From CAUZIR01 sp034421295 (GTDB lineage: Bacteria; Chloroflexota; Dehalococcoidia; Lucifugimonadales; UBA2962), in assembly GCA_034421295.1 (NCBI GenBank), contig DAOUKM010000019.1, positions 124,001-188,000 of the forward strand: a stretch of DNA of 64,000 nt. The letters are read 5' to 3'. Positions 1 to 9,114 of this stretch are shown piece by piece. A model generated the notes under the pieces. It did not search any database, had not been told where the DNA came from, and saw only the letters and a program-made list of their open reading frames with translations. Numbering within the stretch: position 1 is the stretch's first letter; every line of letters begins with the position of its first letter. The position numbers and the translations under genes were made by a program.

Positions 1-99
1 AGATCTTCATACGAGGCGTTGACATGACAACATCGACCGCCGATCCGGTGCATCCGAGCTGCGGTCAGTCATGCCGTCAGGGCCTACACGAGGGCGTCG

Positions 100-288
100 G
101 TGGCAAGTGAACGGGATGTCTCGCTGGTAATCGATGCCCTTTCGAGAATCAGGGCCTGTCCGGATTGCGAGACTCGAATAAGGTTCGGCGACCTCGATTG
201 CCCGCATTGCGGATTCGACCTGGAAGACTCCCAGCGAGATTGGGCCGCCGGCCTTGTTGACCGGATACTAGACCGCGCGAAGGACTAG
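100..288 (+). CDS. Small zinc-ribbon protein
   Basis: A 62-residue peptide starting at GTG, with a GAGGG ribosome-binding site just upstream. It carries two CPxC knuckles (CPDC near residue 20, CPHC near residue 35) spaced as in a zinc ribbon, followed by an acidic and amphipathic tail. Such mini zinc ribbons are usually of unknown role. Nothing upstream in the window links it to an operon. It could also be the tail of a longer gene starting left of the window, but the frame has no longer open extension here. Function not recognised. Confidence 0.5.
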   Translation: MASERDVSLVIDALSRIRACPDCETRIRFGDLDCPHCGFDLEDSQRDWAAGLVDRILDRAKD

Positions 289-446
289 AACGCTCTCTTC
301 TCCTGTGCGGTAGCCACGCCGGCCTTCCGGCCTTTGAAATGCAGCCTTCGCGTCCCGGAGGACGTGCCTCCCTGAGCACCCGCGCCCACTGCAGTCAGGG
401 GGCAGGGCCCGGCACACCGGCGGCTGGGCTAACTGGCACAGGGGTA
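289..446. other. Non-coding spacer before tRNA-Pro
   Basis: No convincing gene. Short open frames here have no ribosome-binding site or family resemblance, and one of them runs antisense through the tRNA. Confidence 0.4.
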
Positions 447-523
447 TGGTCGGGGTGCCGGGACTTGAACCCGGGACCTCCACGTCCCGAACGTGGCGCG
501 CTACCAAACTGCGCTACACCCCG
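447..523 (-). tRNA. tRNA-Pro (anticodon CGG)
   Basis: Read on the minus strand this folds as a full cloverleaf. The acceptor stem is CGGGGTG/CACCCCG, the anticodon stem CCACG/CGTGG encloses loop TTCGGGA (anticodon CGG, reading CCG proline codons), and the T-arm has the GTTCAAGTC loop. The discriminator is A and the CCA end is encoded (447-449). It stands alone, between the zinc-ribbon peptide and the MFS pump. Confidence 0.95.
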
Positions 524-622
524 ATGAGGAAGGCGTCTCAGGCCCAGGTACACCCTTTGCCGTCGAGCCTATAGACGACTCCGCCGTTACCCCGTTTGGA
601 GCCGCTCGGCCCCGGGATTGTA

Positions 623-2380
623 TCAGACCTGAGACCCTGCTCCCTCAGGTCTATCGCCCGCTTCACCGGGCTCCCCGGACACATCTACGGTCCCGCTCTC
701 CGACGGTCCAATAGGCCGGCGGCCACCCTTCTTTAGGGGAATCTCCCGCAGGAAAGCCGCAACTACGAACGCCGGTACGGAGACGATCAGAGTGGCCAAG
801 AATACTTCGGCAACGGCTCCGGCCAATGCCTTTCTCATGCCGGCCAGCAGCGGCTCGACGGCCGCTGCGGCATCCGGACCATAAGCGGCCAGGCGAGCAC
901 TTAGTTCTGCTATCTGACCCTCGTTTACCAGGGCGTCGGGGTTGCCCTTGAGCTCGTCCAGGATGCTGGCGGGAACCCTCCCCAGGATGTCCTGCGGGAC
1001 GGCCGAGGTGACACCGGAGGCAAACCGCCCGGTTAACAAAGAACCCAGTATCGCCAATCCGACAGATGCGCCGATGGCCCGAATGAACTGGGCGGCCGAT
1101 GTCGCAACGCCCAGGTTTCGATAGGCAACTGCGTTCTGAATGGCGATGTTAAAGGCCGGAAAGGTGCCCCCCATGCCGAATCCCATGAGAACCATTGCCC
1201 CGATAGTCAGGCCTCTCGGCGTGTCCAGGTCAATGCGTGTCAAAAGGTATAGGCCAGCGGCCATCATGCCGACCGAGGCCATGCCGAGTAGCCGATAGCG
1301 GCCTCCCGTTCGGGACATCAGTTGCCCCACCAGCGTTGCGCCGATAACCGTTCCCAGCATCATGGGAGTGAGAAAGCTGCCGCTGTTGGTTGCCGACTCT
1401 CCCAGAGCCCCCTGAAAGTACAGCGGCATGAAGACCGATCCCGCGAACATGCTCACACCCAGCAAGAGGCTGACCAATAGGGCCACGGCGACGATCGGGT
1501 TCCGATAGATGTGAAGTGGCATTATTGGATCAGCGACCCGACGCTCCACCACCACAAATAGCGCTCCGGCGAAGGCCGCTAGCGCCAGGGTGACCAGCAC
1601 CGGCGGTGACGACCATTCGTATTGAGCCCCTCCCCATGAAAGGCCCAGCATCCCGGACACGATGGCAACGAGCAAAAGTACGATGCCGGCATAGTCGATT
1701 CCCTCTCTTGGGCCGGGCTTGGGCCGCGGGTTAGGGAAGACCTTGACGAAGGCAATGGCGATCGGCACTCCCAGGGGAACATTGACATAGAACACCCACC
1801 TCCAGGAGAGGGCGTCAGTGAGCAGCCCTCCTACGACCGGGCCAACGACGGACGAAAGGGCAAAGATACCGGCGACAAAGCCCATGTACTTGCCGCGCTC
1901 GGCAGGCGGGAATAGGTCTCCGATCGAGATAAAGGAGCTGGCCATAACCACTCCACCGCCCAGTCCTTGCAGGGCTCTGAAGGCGATTAGCTGGTTCATA
2001 TCCTGGGCAACGCCCGCGAGCACAGAGCCGACAACGAAGATGACGATGCCACCGATGAAGAACATCTTGCGTCCGTAGATGTCGGACAACTTGCCGACGA
2101 TCGGTATGACCGCCGTGGAGGCGACCAGATAAGCGGTGGTTACCCAGGCAAAGCGGTCGAAGCCACCCAGGTCAGTGACGACATGAGGGATCGCGGTTGC
2201 GATGATGGTCTGGTCGAGTGATGCCAGGAATATGGCCATCATCACTCCGCCCATTGTGATCATCACCTGTCGCCTGGGGAGTGGCACCCAGTCGTCCCAC
2301 CCGTCGTCCCGCAAAAGGCGGCTGCCTCCAGGCCTTCTGGCCGGGCTGCCCTGAGGCTGTTGGTCCTGCCGGTAAGTCAT
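623..2380 (-). CDS. MFS drug-efflux transporter, DHA2 (14-TM) family
   Basis: A 585-residue integral membrane protein of the EmrB/QacA drug:H+ antiporter group. After a hydrophilic N-terminus of about 38 residues come TM1 with the family signature LDQTIIATAIPHV, then motif A (GKLSDIYGRKMFF) in the loop after TM2, then motif C-like glycines around VVGPVVGGLLTD. A last TM near residue 540 precedes an acidic tail. The length fits 14 TM segments rather than 12. No adjacent MFP or TetR gene is visible, so the substrate cannot be inferred. Start ATG at 2380. Confidence 0.9.
   Translation of the reverse strand: MTYRQDQQPQGSPARRPGGSRLLRDDGWDDWVPLPRRQVMITMGGVMMAIFLASLDQTIIATAIPHVVTDLGGFDRFAWVTTAYLVASTAVIPIVGKLSDIYGRKMFFIGGIVIFVVGSVLAGVAQDMNQLIAFRALQGLGGGVVMASSFISIGDLFPPAERGKYMGFVAGIFALSSVVGPVVGGLLTDALSWRWVFYVNVPLGVPIAIAFVKVFPNPRPKPGPREGIDYAGIVLLLVAIVSGMLGLSWGGAQYEWSSPPVLVTLALAAFAGALFVVVERRVADPIMPLHIYRNPIVAVALLVSLLLGVSMFAGSVFMPLYFQGALGESATNSGSFLTPMMLGTVIGATLVGQLMSRTGGRYRLLGMASVGMMAAGLYLLTRIDLDTPRGLTIGAMVLMGFGMGGTFPAFNIAIQNAVAYRNLGVATSAAQFIRAIGASVGLAILGSLLTGRFASGVTSAVPQDILGRVPASILDELKGNPDALVNEGQIAELSARLAAYGPDAAAAVEPLLAGMRKALAGAVAEVFLATLIVSVPAFVVAAFLREIPLKKGGRRPIGPSESGTVDVSGEPGEAGDRPEGAGSQV
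625..652. repeat. Inverted repeat at the 3' end of the MFS gene
   Basis: AGACCTGAG and CTCAGGTCT form a perfect 9-bp stem around a 10-nt loop, overlapping the last codons of the pump gene. There is no T-run on either strand, so it is at best a weak termination or RNA-stability hairpin. Confidence 0.3.
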
Positions 2381-2608
2381 CTACTCCCCTAAAGTTCGTC
2401 CGGAGACGGCCGCAGCGGCCGACTCAGGTCATAATGTATCTGCCGAGGCGACGGTTCAAGTGAGTTCCCGGCATCGCTTGTCGCCATCGTTCCACCATGA
2501 TCAATGGTCCGGGGGATGCCCTCTCGACATGCATGCAGGTATTCGCGCTGCCTGGGGGGTAGGCCCAACGGCATGAAGAATGTCGCCAAATGGCCATCCG
2601 GCAGTCTG
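2381..2608. other. Intergenic region between divergent MFS gene and ilv promoter
   Basis: No supported gene. This stretch should hold the promoter of the leftward MFS gene, but I see no strong -35/-10 pair on the minus strand. Confidence 0.4.
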
Positions 2609-2638
2609 TTGACAGGTAGAAAGGGCCGGTGCTACTCT
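2609..2638 (+). promoter_or_regulatory. Promoter of the ilv-leu operon
   Basis: A perfect TTGACA (2609-2614), an 18-nt spacer and TACTCT (2633-2638) preceded by an extended -10 TG. This places transcription start near 2645, about 23 nt before stem I of the T-box leader. Confidence 0.6.
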
Positions 2639-2667
2639 GGACTCTGCACGTGAAAGAAATAATCCAT

Positions 2668-2980
2668 GTGCGCTGACGGGGAATAGTATCGAGGAGGATT
2701 CGGCCTAGAGAGTCGGGGACGGTGTGATCCCGGCCCGTTGTTCCCTCGCGAACTCGCCCCTGAGCACCCTGTCCCGAACAGGGCTGGAGCAAGAGAAGGC
2801 ATTGCAGGCCGCGAATAGCTCGCAGGCTTGCCGTACGTGCCTGACAGTACCCAGTCACCCCACTAGGGACGGGCGGCAGGTCCCGTTACAGGCCAGAGAG
2901 TGGTACGGCCGAATGGCTCTGCAACGAAGGGTGGTACCGCGGGCAAATACCCGTCCCTGAGAGGACGGGTTTTTTCTTTT
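2668..2980 (+). promoter_or_regulatory. T-box leader, leucine (CUC) specifier, upstream of ilvB
   Basis: Stem I is closed by GTGC (2668-2671) and GCAC (2764-2767) next to a kink-turn-like GA/TGA bulge, and contains the AGAGAG and GGTGTGA terminal-loop elements. The specifier loop reads GAA-CTC-GCCC, placing the specifier at 2753-2755 (CUC, leucine, tRNA-Leu GAG). The T-box proper is at 2927-2943 (AAGGGTGGTACCGCGGG). Its TGGT bulge would pair with an ACCA tRNA 3' end. Uncharged tRNA-Leu should stabilise the antiterminator and let RNA polymerase read into ilvB. The specifier was assigned by aligning with the second T-box at 34910. Confidence 0.85.
2949..2980 (+). terminator. Intrinsic terminator of the ilv T-box
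   Basis: ACCCGTCC (2949-2956) pairs with GGACGGGT (2963-2970) and is followed by a T-tract to 2980. Its 5' arm lies directly after the T-box sequence, as required for mutually exclusive terminator/antiterminator folding. Confidence 0.85.
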
Positions 2981-3012
2981 CCACGCCAAGACAAACCGGA
3001 AGACTGAGCGAC

Positions 3013-4710
3013 ATGACACAAAAGACCGGTGGTCAAATAGTTTGCGAAAGCTTGATCCGAGAAGGCGTCGACGTCATTTTCGGCCTGCCTGGGGGTGCGA
3101 TCCTGCCCCTCTACCAAACACTGCCTCAGTATCCCGAGATACGCCACATCCTGACACGTCACGAACAGGGAGCGGCCCATGCCGCCGACGGATATGCCCG
3201 CGTGACGGGCAGGCCGGGAGTGTGTTGGGCGACATCCGGGCCCGGGGCCACCAACCTCGTGACCGGAATTGCAACCGCCCAAATGGATTCGGTTCCCATG
3301 GTGATAGTCACCGGCCAAGTAAAGCGATCCGCCATAGGCTCGGACGCCTTTCAGGAGACGGATATCACCGGCATCACATTGCCCATCACCAAGCACAACT
3401 ACCTCGTCATGGATCCGGGCGACATCGCTCGAACCATCAAAGAGGCATTTCACATAGCCTCAACGGGGAGACCGGGACCAGTCCTGGTCGATATCCCCAA
3501 GGATGTCATCGAGGAGTACACCGATTTCGACTACCCCGACAGCATCAACCTGGCGGGGTACAAGCCGAAGATCGAAGGTCATCCGGCGATGACCCGAAGG
3601 GCTGCAAAGCTGATCAACCGCTCCAAGAGGCCGGTGATACTTGCCGGGCATGGGATCCTGTTGTCGGGGGCCTATGATGAGCTGCGGGAATTGGCAGAAA
3701 AGGCACAGATCCCGGTCATCGCGACCCTCTTGGGCATTAGCTGTTTTCCTGAGGATCACTTCCTGTATGCCGGCTGGCCCGGCATGCACGGAATGGCCTA
3801 TGCGAGCTTGGCGATCGATGAGGCCGACCTGCTCGTCGCCCTGGGCATGCGATTCGACGACCGCATCACAGGAGACACCTCGGCATTCGCGCCGAATGCC
3901 AAGGTGGTTCATGTGGACGTGGATCCCTCGGAGATCGGCAAGAGCATCCCCGTAGACGTCCCCATAGTGGGCGACGTCAAGCACGTGCTGCGCCGGCTGA
4001 ATCCACTGGTCGACGAGTCGACGAGGGTGGAATGGATCCAGCGCATCGAAGATCTGAAGAGAGATCACCCCTCCCTCGCAATTCGAGAGACGGACAGCCT
4101 GATCCCTCAGCACGTGATCCGGGAACTGCACAAGGCGACAAACGGAGACGCCATTGTCGTCACGGGAGTGGGGCAGCATCAGATGTGGGCAGCCCAGCAC
4201 TATGCGTTCAACGAGCCCAGATCCCTCGTTTCGTCGGGCGGCTCCGGGTCTATGGGGTTCGAGGTGCCCGGGGCTATGGGCGCCCAGGTGGGCAGGCCCG
4301 ACAAGGTCGTGTGGTCAGTGGCCGGAGACGGTGGGTTTCAGATGACCATGTGCGAACTGGCGACGATGGTGGAGAACAGGATCCCCGTAAAGTTCGCAAT
4401 CATCAATAACGGCTACCTGGGCATGGTCCGCCAGTGGCAAGAGGCTTTCTATGAACGCAGCTACGTCGCCACCGGATATACGGGTAATCCTGACTTCGTA
4501 AAGCTGGCCCAGGCATTCGGCGCATTCGGCGCCCGCGTTACGGACAAGGCGCAGGTCGCCCCCGCGATAGCCAAGGCCATGGAATTCGAAGGCCCGGCGA
4601 TCATCGATTTCTTGGTCGAGCAGGAGGAGAACGTCTACCCGTTCATACCATCGGGTCAGACCGTCGCGGACATGATTGAAGAACCCAGTACCGAGAGGGC
4701 GGTCAGATGA
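3013..4710 (+). CDS. ilvB: Acetolactate synthase, large catalytic subunit
   Basis: A 565-residue ThDP enzyme that condenses two pyruvates (or pyruvate and 2-oxobutyrate) to acetohydroxy acids, the first common step of Val/Leu/Ile synthesis. The N-terminal Pyr domain has the catalytic-glutamate context RHEQGAAHAADGYAR (about residue 57) and the GPGATNL motif. A central FAD-binding-like domain follows, then the C-terminal PP domain with the ThDP motif GDGGFQM...NN near residues 438-467. It lies 33 nt after the T-box terminator and overlaps ilvN by 4 bp (ATGA), implying translational coupling. Confidence 0.97.
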   Translation: MTQKTGGQIVCESLIREGVDVIFGLPGGAILPLYQTLPQYPEIRHILTRHEQGAAHAADGYARVTGRPGVCWATSGPGATNLVTGIATAQMDSVPMVIVTGQVKRSAIGSDAFQETDITGITLPITKHNYLVMDPGDIARTIKEAFHIASTGRPGPVLVDIPKDVIEEYTDFDYPDSINLAGYKPKIEGHPAMTRRAAKLINRSKRPVILAGHGILLSGAYDELRELAEKAQIPVIATLLGISCFPEDHFLYAGWPGMHGMAYASLAIDEADLLVALGMRFDDRITGDTSAFAPNAKVVHVDVDPSEIGKSIPVDVPIVGDVKHVLRRLNPLVDESTRVEWIQRIEDLKRDHPSLAIRETDSLIPQHVIRELHKATNGDAIVVTGVGQHQMWAAQHYAFNEPRSLVSSGGSGSMGFEVPGAMGAQVGRPDKVVWSVAGDGGFQMTMCELATMVENRIPVKFAIINNGYLGMVRQWQEAFYERSYVATGYTGNPDFVKLAQAFGAFGARVTDKAQVAPAIAKAMEFEGPAIIDFLVEQEENVYPFIPSGQTVADMIEEPSTERAVR

Positions 4711-5234
4711 CCACTAACGGACTCCGCCCGCGCCGTACCATAACCGCGCTCGTCGAGGACAAGCCCGGCGTCTTGGCCAGGGTTTCGAGCATGTTCAGGC
4801 GCCGCGGCTTCAACATCGCCTCGCTGGCCGTTGGGCACAGCGAGGTGCCGAACATGTCACGCATGACCTTTGTCGTCGAGGGAGACGACGGCACCGTTGA
4901 GCAGGTGACCAAGCATCTGCACAAGCTGATCGACGTCGTCAGGGTCTCAGATATCTCAGAGCAGAACATCGTTCAGCGCGAGCTGGCTCTGATCAGGGTC
5001 AAGACGAATGCGCAAACGCGCAGCGAGATTATGCAGATCGTAGGCATCTTCCGAGCCGGCATCGTTGATGTCGCCGGGGAGTCGACGATCGTGGAAGTGA
5101 CCGGCAACGAGGACAAGGTCAACTCCCTGCAAAAGTTGCTTGAGCCGTTCGGCGTGGTGGAGGTGATGCGCACCGGGACCATAGCAATGAACCGAGGTCT
5201 GCAGGACGCGGACAGAAACCGTTCCAGAAAGTAG
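4707..5234 (+). CDS. ilvN: Acetolactate synthase, small regulatory subunit
   Basis: 175 residues, the usual long form. An N-terminal ACT domain (TITALVEDKPGVLARVSSMF) binds the feedback inhibitor valine. A second ACT-like C-terminal domain starts near residue 85 (ELALIRVKT) and contains the conserved NEDKVNSLQKLLEPFG. It activates and confers valine sensitivity on IlvB. Its ATG overlaps the ilvB stop codon. Confidence 0.96.
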   Translation: MTTNGLRPRRTITALVEDKPGVLARVSSMFRRRGFNIASLAVGHSEVPNMSRMTFVVEGDDGTVEQVTKHLHKLIDVVRVSDISEQNIVQRELALIRVKTNAQTRSEIMQIVGIFRAGIVDVAGESTIVEVTGNEDKVNSLQKLLEPFGVVEVMRTGTIAMNRGLQDADRNRSRK

Positions 5235-5277
5235 CGCGGCCGGCCAGGACCGGTGCGCGGAGGACAGTCTACGGACA

Positions 5278-6279
5278 ATGACAAAGATGTACTACGAAGC
5301 CGACGGCGACCTGACGCTGCTCGACGACAAGACGGTAGCAATCGTCGGATACGGCAGCCAGGGCCATGCCCACGCGCTAAACCTGCGGGATTCCGGGGTG
5401 GATGTGGTGGTCGGACTGCACGACGGCAGCACCAGTCGCGCCAAGGCGGAGGAGGACGGTCTCAGGGTTGGCACTGTGGCCGAGGCGGCCGAACAGTCAG
5501 ATGTCGTAATGATGCTCTGCCCCGACACCACGCAGCCGAACGTGTACGAGGATTCGGTTGAACCTCACCTGCTGCCGGGCAAGACGCTGATGTTCGCGCA
5601 CGGGTTCAATATCCACTACAAGACAATCGTTCCTCCCGACACCGTAGACGTGTCGATGGTCGCGCCAAAGGCCCCAGGTCACAGGATGCGAGAGGTCTTC
5701 GTGAAGGGTTCCGGGGTTCCGGGATTGCTGGCGATCCACCAGGACCCTTCCGGGCGCGCCGAGGCACTAGGCCTGGCCTACGCCAGAGGGGTAGGTTGCA
5801 CTCGGGCGGGAGTCCTGGAGACGACCTTTGAGGAAGAGACCGAGACGGATCTGTTCGGCGAGCAGGCGGTGTTGTGCGGTGGAGTGTCCGCACTGGTCAA
5901 GACGGCCTTTGAGGTCTTGACCGAGGAGGGCGGATACCAGCCCGAGTCCGCCTACTTTGAGGTGATGCACGAACTGAAGCTGATCGTCGACCTCTTCTAC
6001 CAGGGCGGCATGGAGTACATGCGCTATTCGGTCAGCGACACGGCTGAATACGGCGACTACACTCGCGGACCGATTGTCATTGACGACCAGGTCAAGGAGA
6101 ACATGAGAAGGGTTCTCTCCGAGATCAAGGACGGGACGTTTGCCCGCGAGTGGATAGCCGAAAACGACGAGGGGCGACCACGCTTCCAGCGCCTGCGGGA
6201 GGAAAACGCGGGACATCCTATAGAGGGCGTTGGCAGAGAACTGCGTGGAATGATGAGTTTTCTGGGCGAATCGGACTGA
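5278..6279 (+). CDS. ilvC: Ketol-acid reductoisomerase, class I
   Basis: 333 residues, the class I length. It carries out Mg-dependent alkyl migration and NAD(P)H reduction of acetohydroxy acids. The Rossmann motif is GYGSQGHAHALNLRDSG at residues 24-40. The cofactor-specificity loop after beta-2 reads LHDGSTSRA (47-55), with Asp49. The C-terminal knotted domain has the metal-ligand region ETETDLFGEQAVLCGG and a second conserved YFEVMHELKLIVDL helix. It lies 43 bp after ilvN with its own RBS (GGAGGACAG). Dihydroxy-acid dehydratase (ilvD), the next pathway step, is absent from the window. Confidence 0.97.
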   Translation: MTKMYYEADGDLTLLDDKTVAIVGYGSQGHAHALNLRDSGVDVVVGLHDGSTSRAKAEEDGLRVGTVAEAAEQSDVVMMLCPDTTQPNVYEDSVEPHLLPGKTLMFAHGFNIHYKTIVPPDTVDVSMVAPKAPGHRMREVFVKGSGVPGLLAIHQDPSGRAEALGLAYARGVGCTRAGVLETTFEEETETDLFGEQAVLCGGVSALVKTAFEVLTEEGGYQPESAYFEVMHELKLIVDLFYQGGMEYMRYSVSDTAEYGDYTRGPIVIDDQVKENMRRVLSEIKDGTFAREWIAENDEGRPRFQRLREENAGHPIEGVGRELRGMMSFLGESD

Positions 6280-6444
6280 CCATACAACAAGAGCAAATGG
6301 CGCCAAACAAAGGGGTTTTTCATGCGGTTCACCTCAACCGGCTGGTCCTGGCAGGGCTGGTCGGGGTGGACCGCGTTGTCCTGCGACAGGCCACCGGATC
6401 CAGCCACTAGCGAATGAGCCGAACGGCCGACGGAGACCCAAGAA

Positions 6445-8004
6445 ATGGCGACCGATACAAAGACCGAAATCGTAAGAATTTTCGACACCACGCTCAGAGA
6501 TGGCGAGCAGTCCGCAGGTGCGGGTCTAACCACATCAGAAAAGCTCGAGATTGCCAAGCAGCTTGACCGGCTGGGCGTCGACGTAATAGAGGCCGGATTT
6601 GCGGCCAGTTCGCCCGGCGACTTCGAGGCGGTGCAAATGATCTCGCACGAGGTTCGCCGGCCGGTGATTGCGTCTCTGGCCCGATGCAACTTCGACGACA
6701 TTGACGCCGCCTGGAGTGCCATCAAGGGTGCGGAAAGGCCACGTATACACACCTTTATCTCGTCTTCGGACGTGCAGATCATGCACCAGCTGCGAAAGAA
6801 TCCAGAAGAGGTTCTTGACCTGGCCGTAGCGTCTGTGGAGAGAGCCAGCGGCTATTGTGAGGATGTCGAGTTCTCACCCATGGATGCGTCGCGAACCGAT
6901 CCGGAATACTTGCTCCGTCTACTGGAGGCGGCGATCGCGGCCGGGGCGACCACAGTGAATATCCCGGACACGGTTGGTTACTCGATACCGTCAGAGTTCG
7001 GACAGCGCATTGCCGACATCATTGAGCGGGTGCCGAACATAGAGAAGGCCATCGTCTCTGTTCATTGCCACAATGACCTGGGTCTGGCGGCCGCCAACAG
7101 CCTCGCCGCGGTACAGGCGGGCGCCAGGCAGATCGAGGGCTGCATCAATGGTCTGGGCGAGCGCGCTGGCAACGCCTCGCTTGAAGAGGTAATCATGGCT
7201 ATCGCAACCCGGGGTGAGTACTTCGGAGTTGCGACCAACGTCGACACCAGACAGATCTATCGGACTTCACGCATGGTTTCGGACATCACAGGCTTCCCGG
7301 TGCAGGCCAACAAGGCCGTTGTCGGTGCGAATGCGTTCCGGCACGCGTCGGGAATTCACCAAGACGGCGTGTTGAAGGAGCGCACCACGTTCGAGGTCAT
7401 GGATCCTCAGTCGGTGGGCTGGCCTTCGAACGAGTTGGTGCTGGGCAAGCTCAGCGGGAGGGCAGGACTGCGCGCCAGACTTGACGACCTCGGTTTTGTA
7501 CTGACGCAGGAAGACCTGAATACCGTATTTGAGGAGTTCAAGAGCCTGGCAGATAGAAAGCGTGAGGTCACGGACGCCGATCTGGAATCGCTGATGGCCG
7601 GCCAGAGACGGATGGCATCGGAGCTGCAGACCTATGTGCTCGAGCACGTCCAGGTTTCTTCGGGCAACCACGACGTGCCCACAGCCACCGTCTCACTGAC
7701 GAACCGGGACGGACGCAAGTTCACCGACGCCGCGACCGGCACCGGACCTGTAGACGCCGTCTACAAGGCAATAAATCGGATCATCAACGTACCGAACACG
7801 CTGACCGAATACAGCGTCAAAGCCATCACCGAGGGTATCGACGCTCAAGGTAGCGTCACCATACGCATAGAACAGGACGGCAAGGTATACGTCGGCCGTG
7901 GCTCGGACACGGACATAATCGTCGCCAGTGCAAAGGCCTATATGCATGCCCTCAATCGCTTGCTTGCCATAAGCGGAGATCCGCTGGCTAGCCAGCCGGC
8001 CTAG
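6445..8004 (+). CDS. leuA: 2-isopropylmalate synthase
   Basis: 519 residues, the LeuA type 1 length. It condenses acetyl-CoA with 2-oxoisovalerate, the committed leucine step. The HMGL-like TIM barrel opens with FDTTLRDGEQSAGAG (residues 12-26) and has the metal-binding HCHNDLG motif (about residue 206) and a conserved GLGERAGNA segment. The C-terminal 120 residues form the LeuA regulatory dimer domain used for leucine feedback. It follows ilvC after a 165-bp spacer with no visible terminator, so it is probably co-transcribed under the Leu T-box. Confidence 0.96.
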   Translation: MATDTKTEIVRIFDTTLRDGEQSAGAGLTTSEKLEIAKQLDRLGVDVIEAGFAASSPGDFEAVQMISHEVRRPVIASLARCNFDDIDAAWSAIKGAERPRIHTFISSSDVQIMHQLRKNPEEVLDLAVASVERASGYCEDVEFSPMDASRTDPEYLLRLLEAAIAAGATTVNIPDTVGYSIPSEFGQRIADIIERVPNIEKAIVSVHCHNDLGLAAANSLAAVQAGARQIEGCINGLGERAGNASLEEVIMAIATRGEYFGVATNVDTRQIYRTSRMVSDITGFPVQANKAVVGANAFRHASGIHQDGVLKERTTFEVMDPQSVGWPSNELVLGKLSGRAGLRARLDDLGFVLTQEDLNTVFEEFKSLADRKREVTDADLESLMAGQRRMASELQTYVLEHVQVSSGNHDVPTATVSLTNRDGRKFTDAATGTGPVDAVYKAINRIINVPNTLTEYSVKAITEGIDAQGSVTIRIEQDGKVYVGRGSDTDIIVASAKAYMHALNRLLAISGDPLASQPA

Positions 8005-8130
8005 GGCGGCGGTCGCCACAGGCGCCGCTGAATACTGTTTGACCTGACGGTTACCGCAGCGTGCCGCCTCACGTCTCGTTCCGGGTTCGCCAGTGTCGCG
8101 ACGCCATAAGTACAGTTGGGGGCAGTGGCC

Positions 8131-9114
8131 ATGAACAAGATTCTGGTGACCGGAGCGTCGGGGCAGATCGGGTCGGAACTGGTTCCCGCACTCAGGGAGC
8201 GCTACGGCGCTGACAATGTGGTCGCAGGTATCCACCGCGAGCAACTGACCGACGAGGTGAGTGAAGGCGGGCCTTCCGCCCTGGCCGATGTGACAGACCG
8301 TGATCAGATCGACTCGGCGATCGGCCTGTTCGGTATCGACTCGATCTTCCACCTGGCATCCGTTCTGTCTGCGGCCGCAGAGAGTCATCGCCAGGCCGCT
8401 TACTCGGTCAATTTCACAGGGCTGTACAACGTGCTGGAGGCTGCGGTGACGCATCAGGTTAACAGGGTTGTGGTACCAAGCTCGATAGCGGCTTTCGGCC
8501 CTGAAACTCCACGGGTCACCCCCAACGACACCATACAGAAGCCGAACACCGGCTACGGCATCTCCAAGGTTTTCGGAGAGCTGCTGGGCAACTATTACTA
8601 CTCGTCGACCGGCCTCGACGTTCGAGGCGTCAGACTCCCGGGGATCATCAGCTGGAAGGTAGAGCCTACGGCCGGCACCACAGACTACGCCGTGGCAATC
8701 TTCTACGGACTCCTGCTGGAAGGGAGCTACAAGTGCTATCTGAGAGCCGACACCATGCTGCCGATGATGTACATGCCAGATGCTGTCCGGTCACTCATTG
8801 AGGTGGCGGAGGCAGATTCGTCCAAGCTTCGGCACCGGGCCGACTTTAACGTGGCCGCCATGAGCTTTACACCCGAGCAGTTGGCGGCTGCCATCAGCAG
8901 GAGGATTCCCGGCTTTCGAATGTCATACGAAATCGACCCGGTTAGACAGGCGATTGCTGACTCCTGGCCGGACGAGCTAAGGGACGAGGTTGCACGCAAT
9001 GAATGGGGCTGGCACCACGAGTACGGCCTTGAGGAAACGATCGACGACATGCTGAAGAACCTGAGCCTTAAGCTGAAAGTCAGGCTTGGAGATCAGGCAT
9101 CCCGGCGCTGCTAA
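8131..9114 (+). CDS. NAD-dependent epimerase/dehydratase family protein (extended SDR, threonine dehydrogenase-like)
   Basis: 327 residues from ATG 8131, which has a GGGGG ribosome-binding site 8 nt upstream; an in-frame TTG at 8116 is less likely. The N-terminal NAD motif is TGASGQIGSELV. Catalytic residues appear as the VVPSSIAAF serine region and a Tyr-x3-Lys (YGISK). The pattern (HLASVLSA, TDYAVAIFY) most resembles bacterial UDP-galactose-epimerase-like L-threonine 3-dehydrogenases. That would give 2-amino-3-ketobutyrate, but the substrate is not proven. It sits between leuA and leuC on the same strand, an unusual insertion in a leucine operon. Confidence 0.8.
   Translation: MNKILVTGASGQIGSELVPALRERYGADNVVAGIHREQLTDEVSEGGPSALADVTDRDQIDSAIGLFGIDSIFHLASVLSAAAESHRQAAYSVNFTGLYNVLEAAVTHQVNRVVVPSSIAAFGPETPRVTPNDTIQKPNTGYGISKVFGELLGNYYYSSTGLDVRGVRLPGIISWKVEPTAGTTDYAVAIFYGLLLEGSYKCYLRADTMLPMMYMPDAVRSLIEVAEADSSKLRHRADFNVAAMSFTPEQLAAAISRRIPGFRMSYEIDPVRQAIADSWPDELRDEVARNEWGWHHEYGLEETIDDMLKNLSLKLKVRLGDQASRRC

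Noticed and set aside
339..527. Open frame containing the peptide GCRDLNPGPPRPERGALPNCATPR
   Set aside because: It is the antisense of tRNA-Pro(CGG); this peptide is a well-known spurious tRNA-derived frame.
2424..3453. Two sizeable minus-strand frames across the T-box and ilvB start
   Set aside because: They overlap a clear regulatory RNA and a well-supported gene and have shadow composition.
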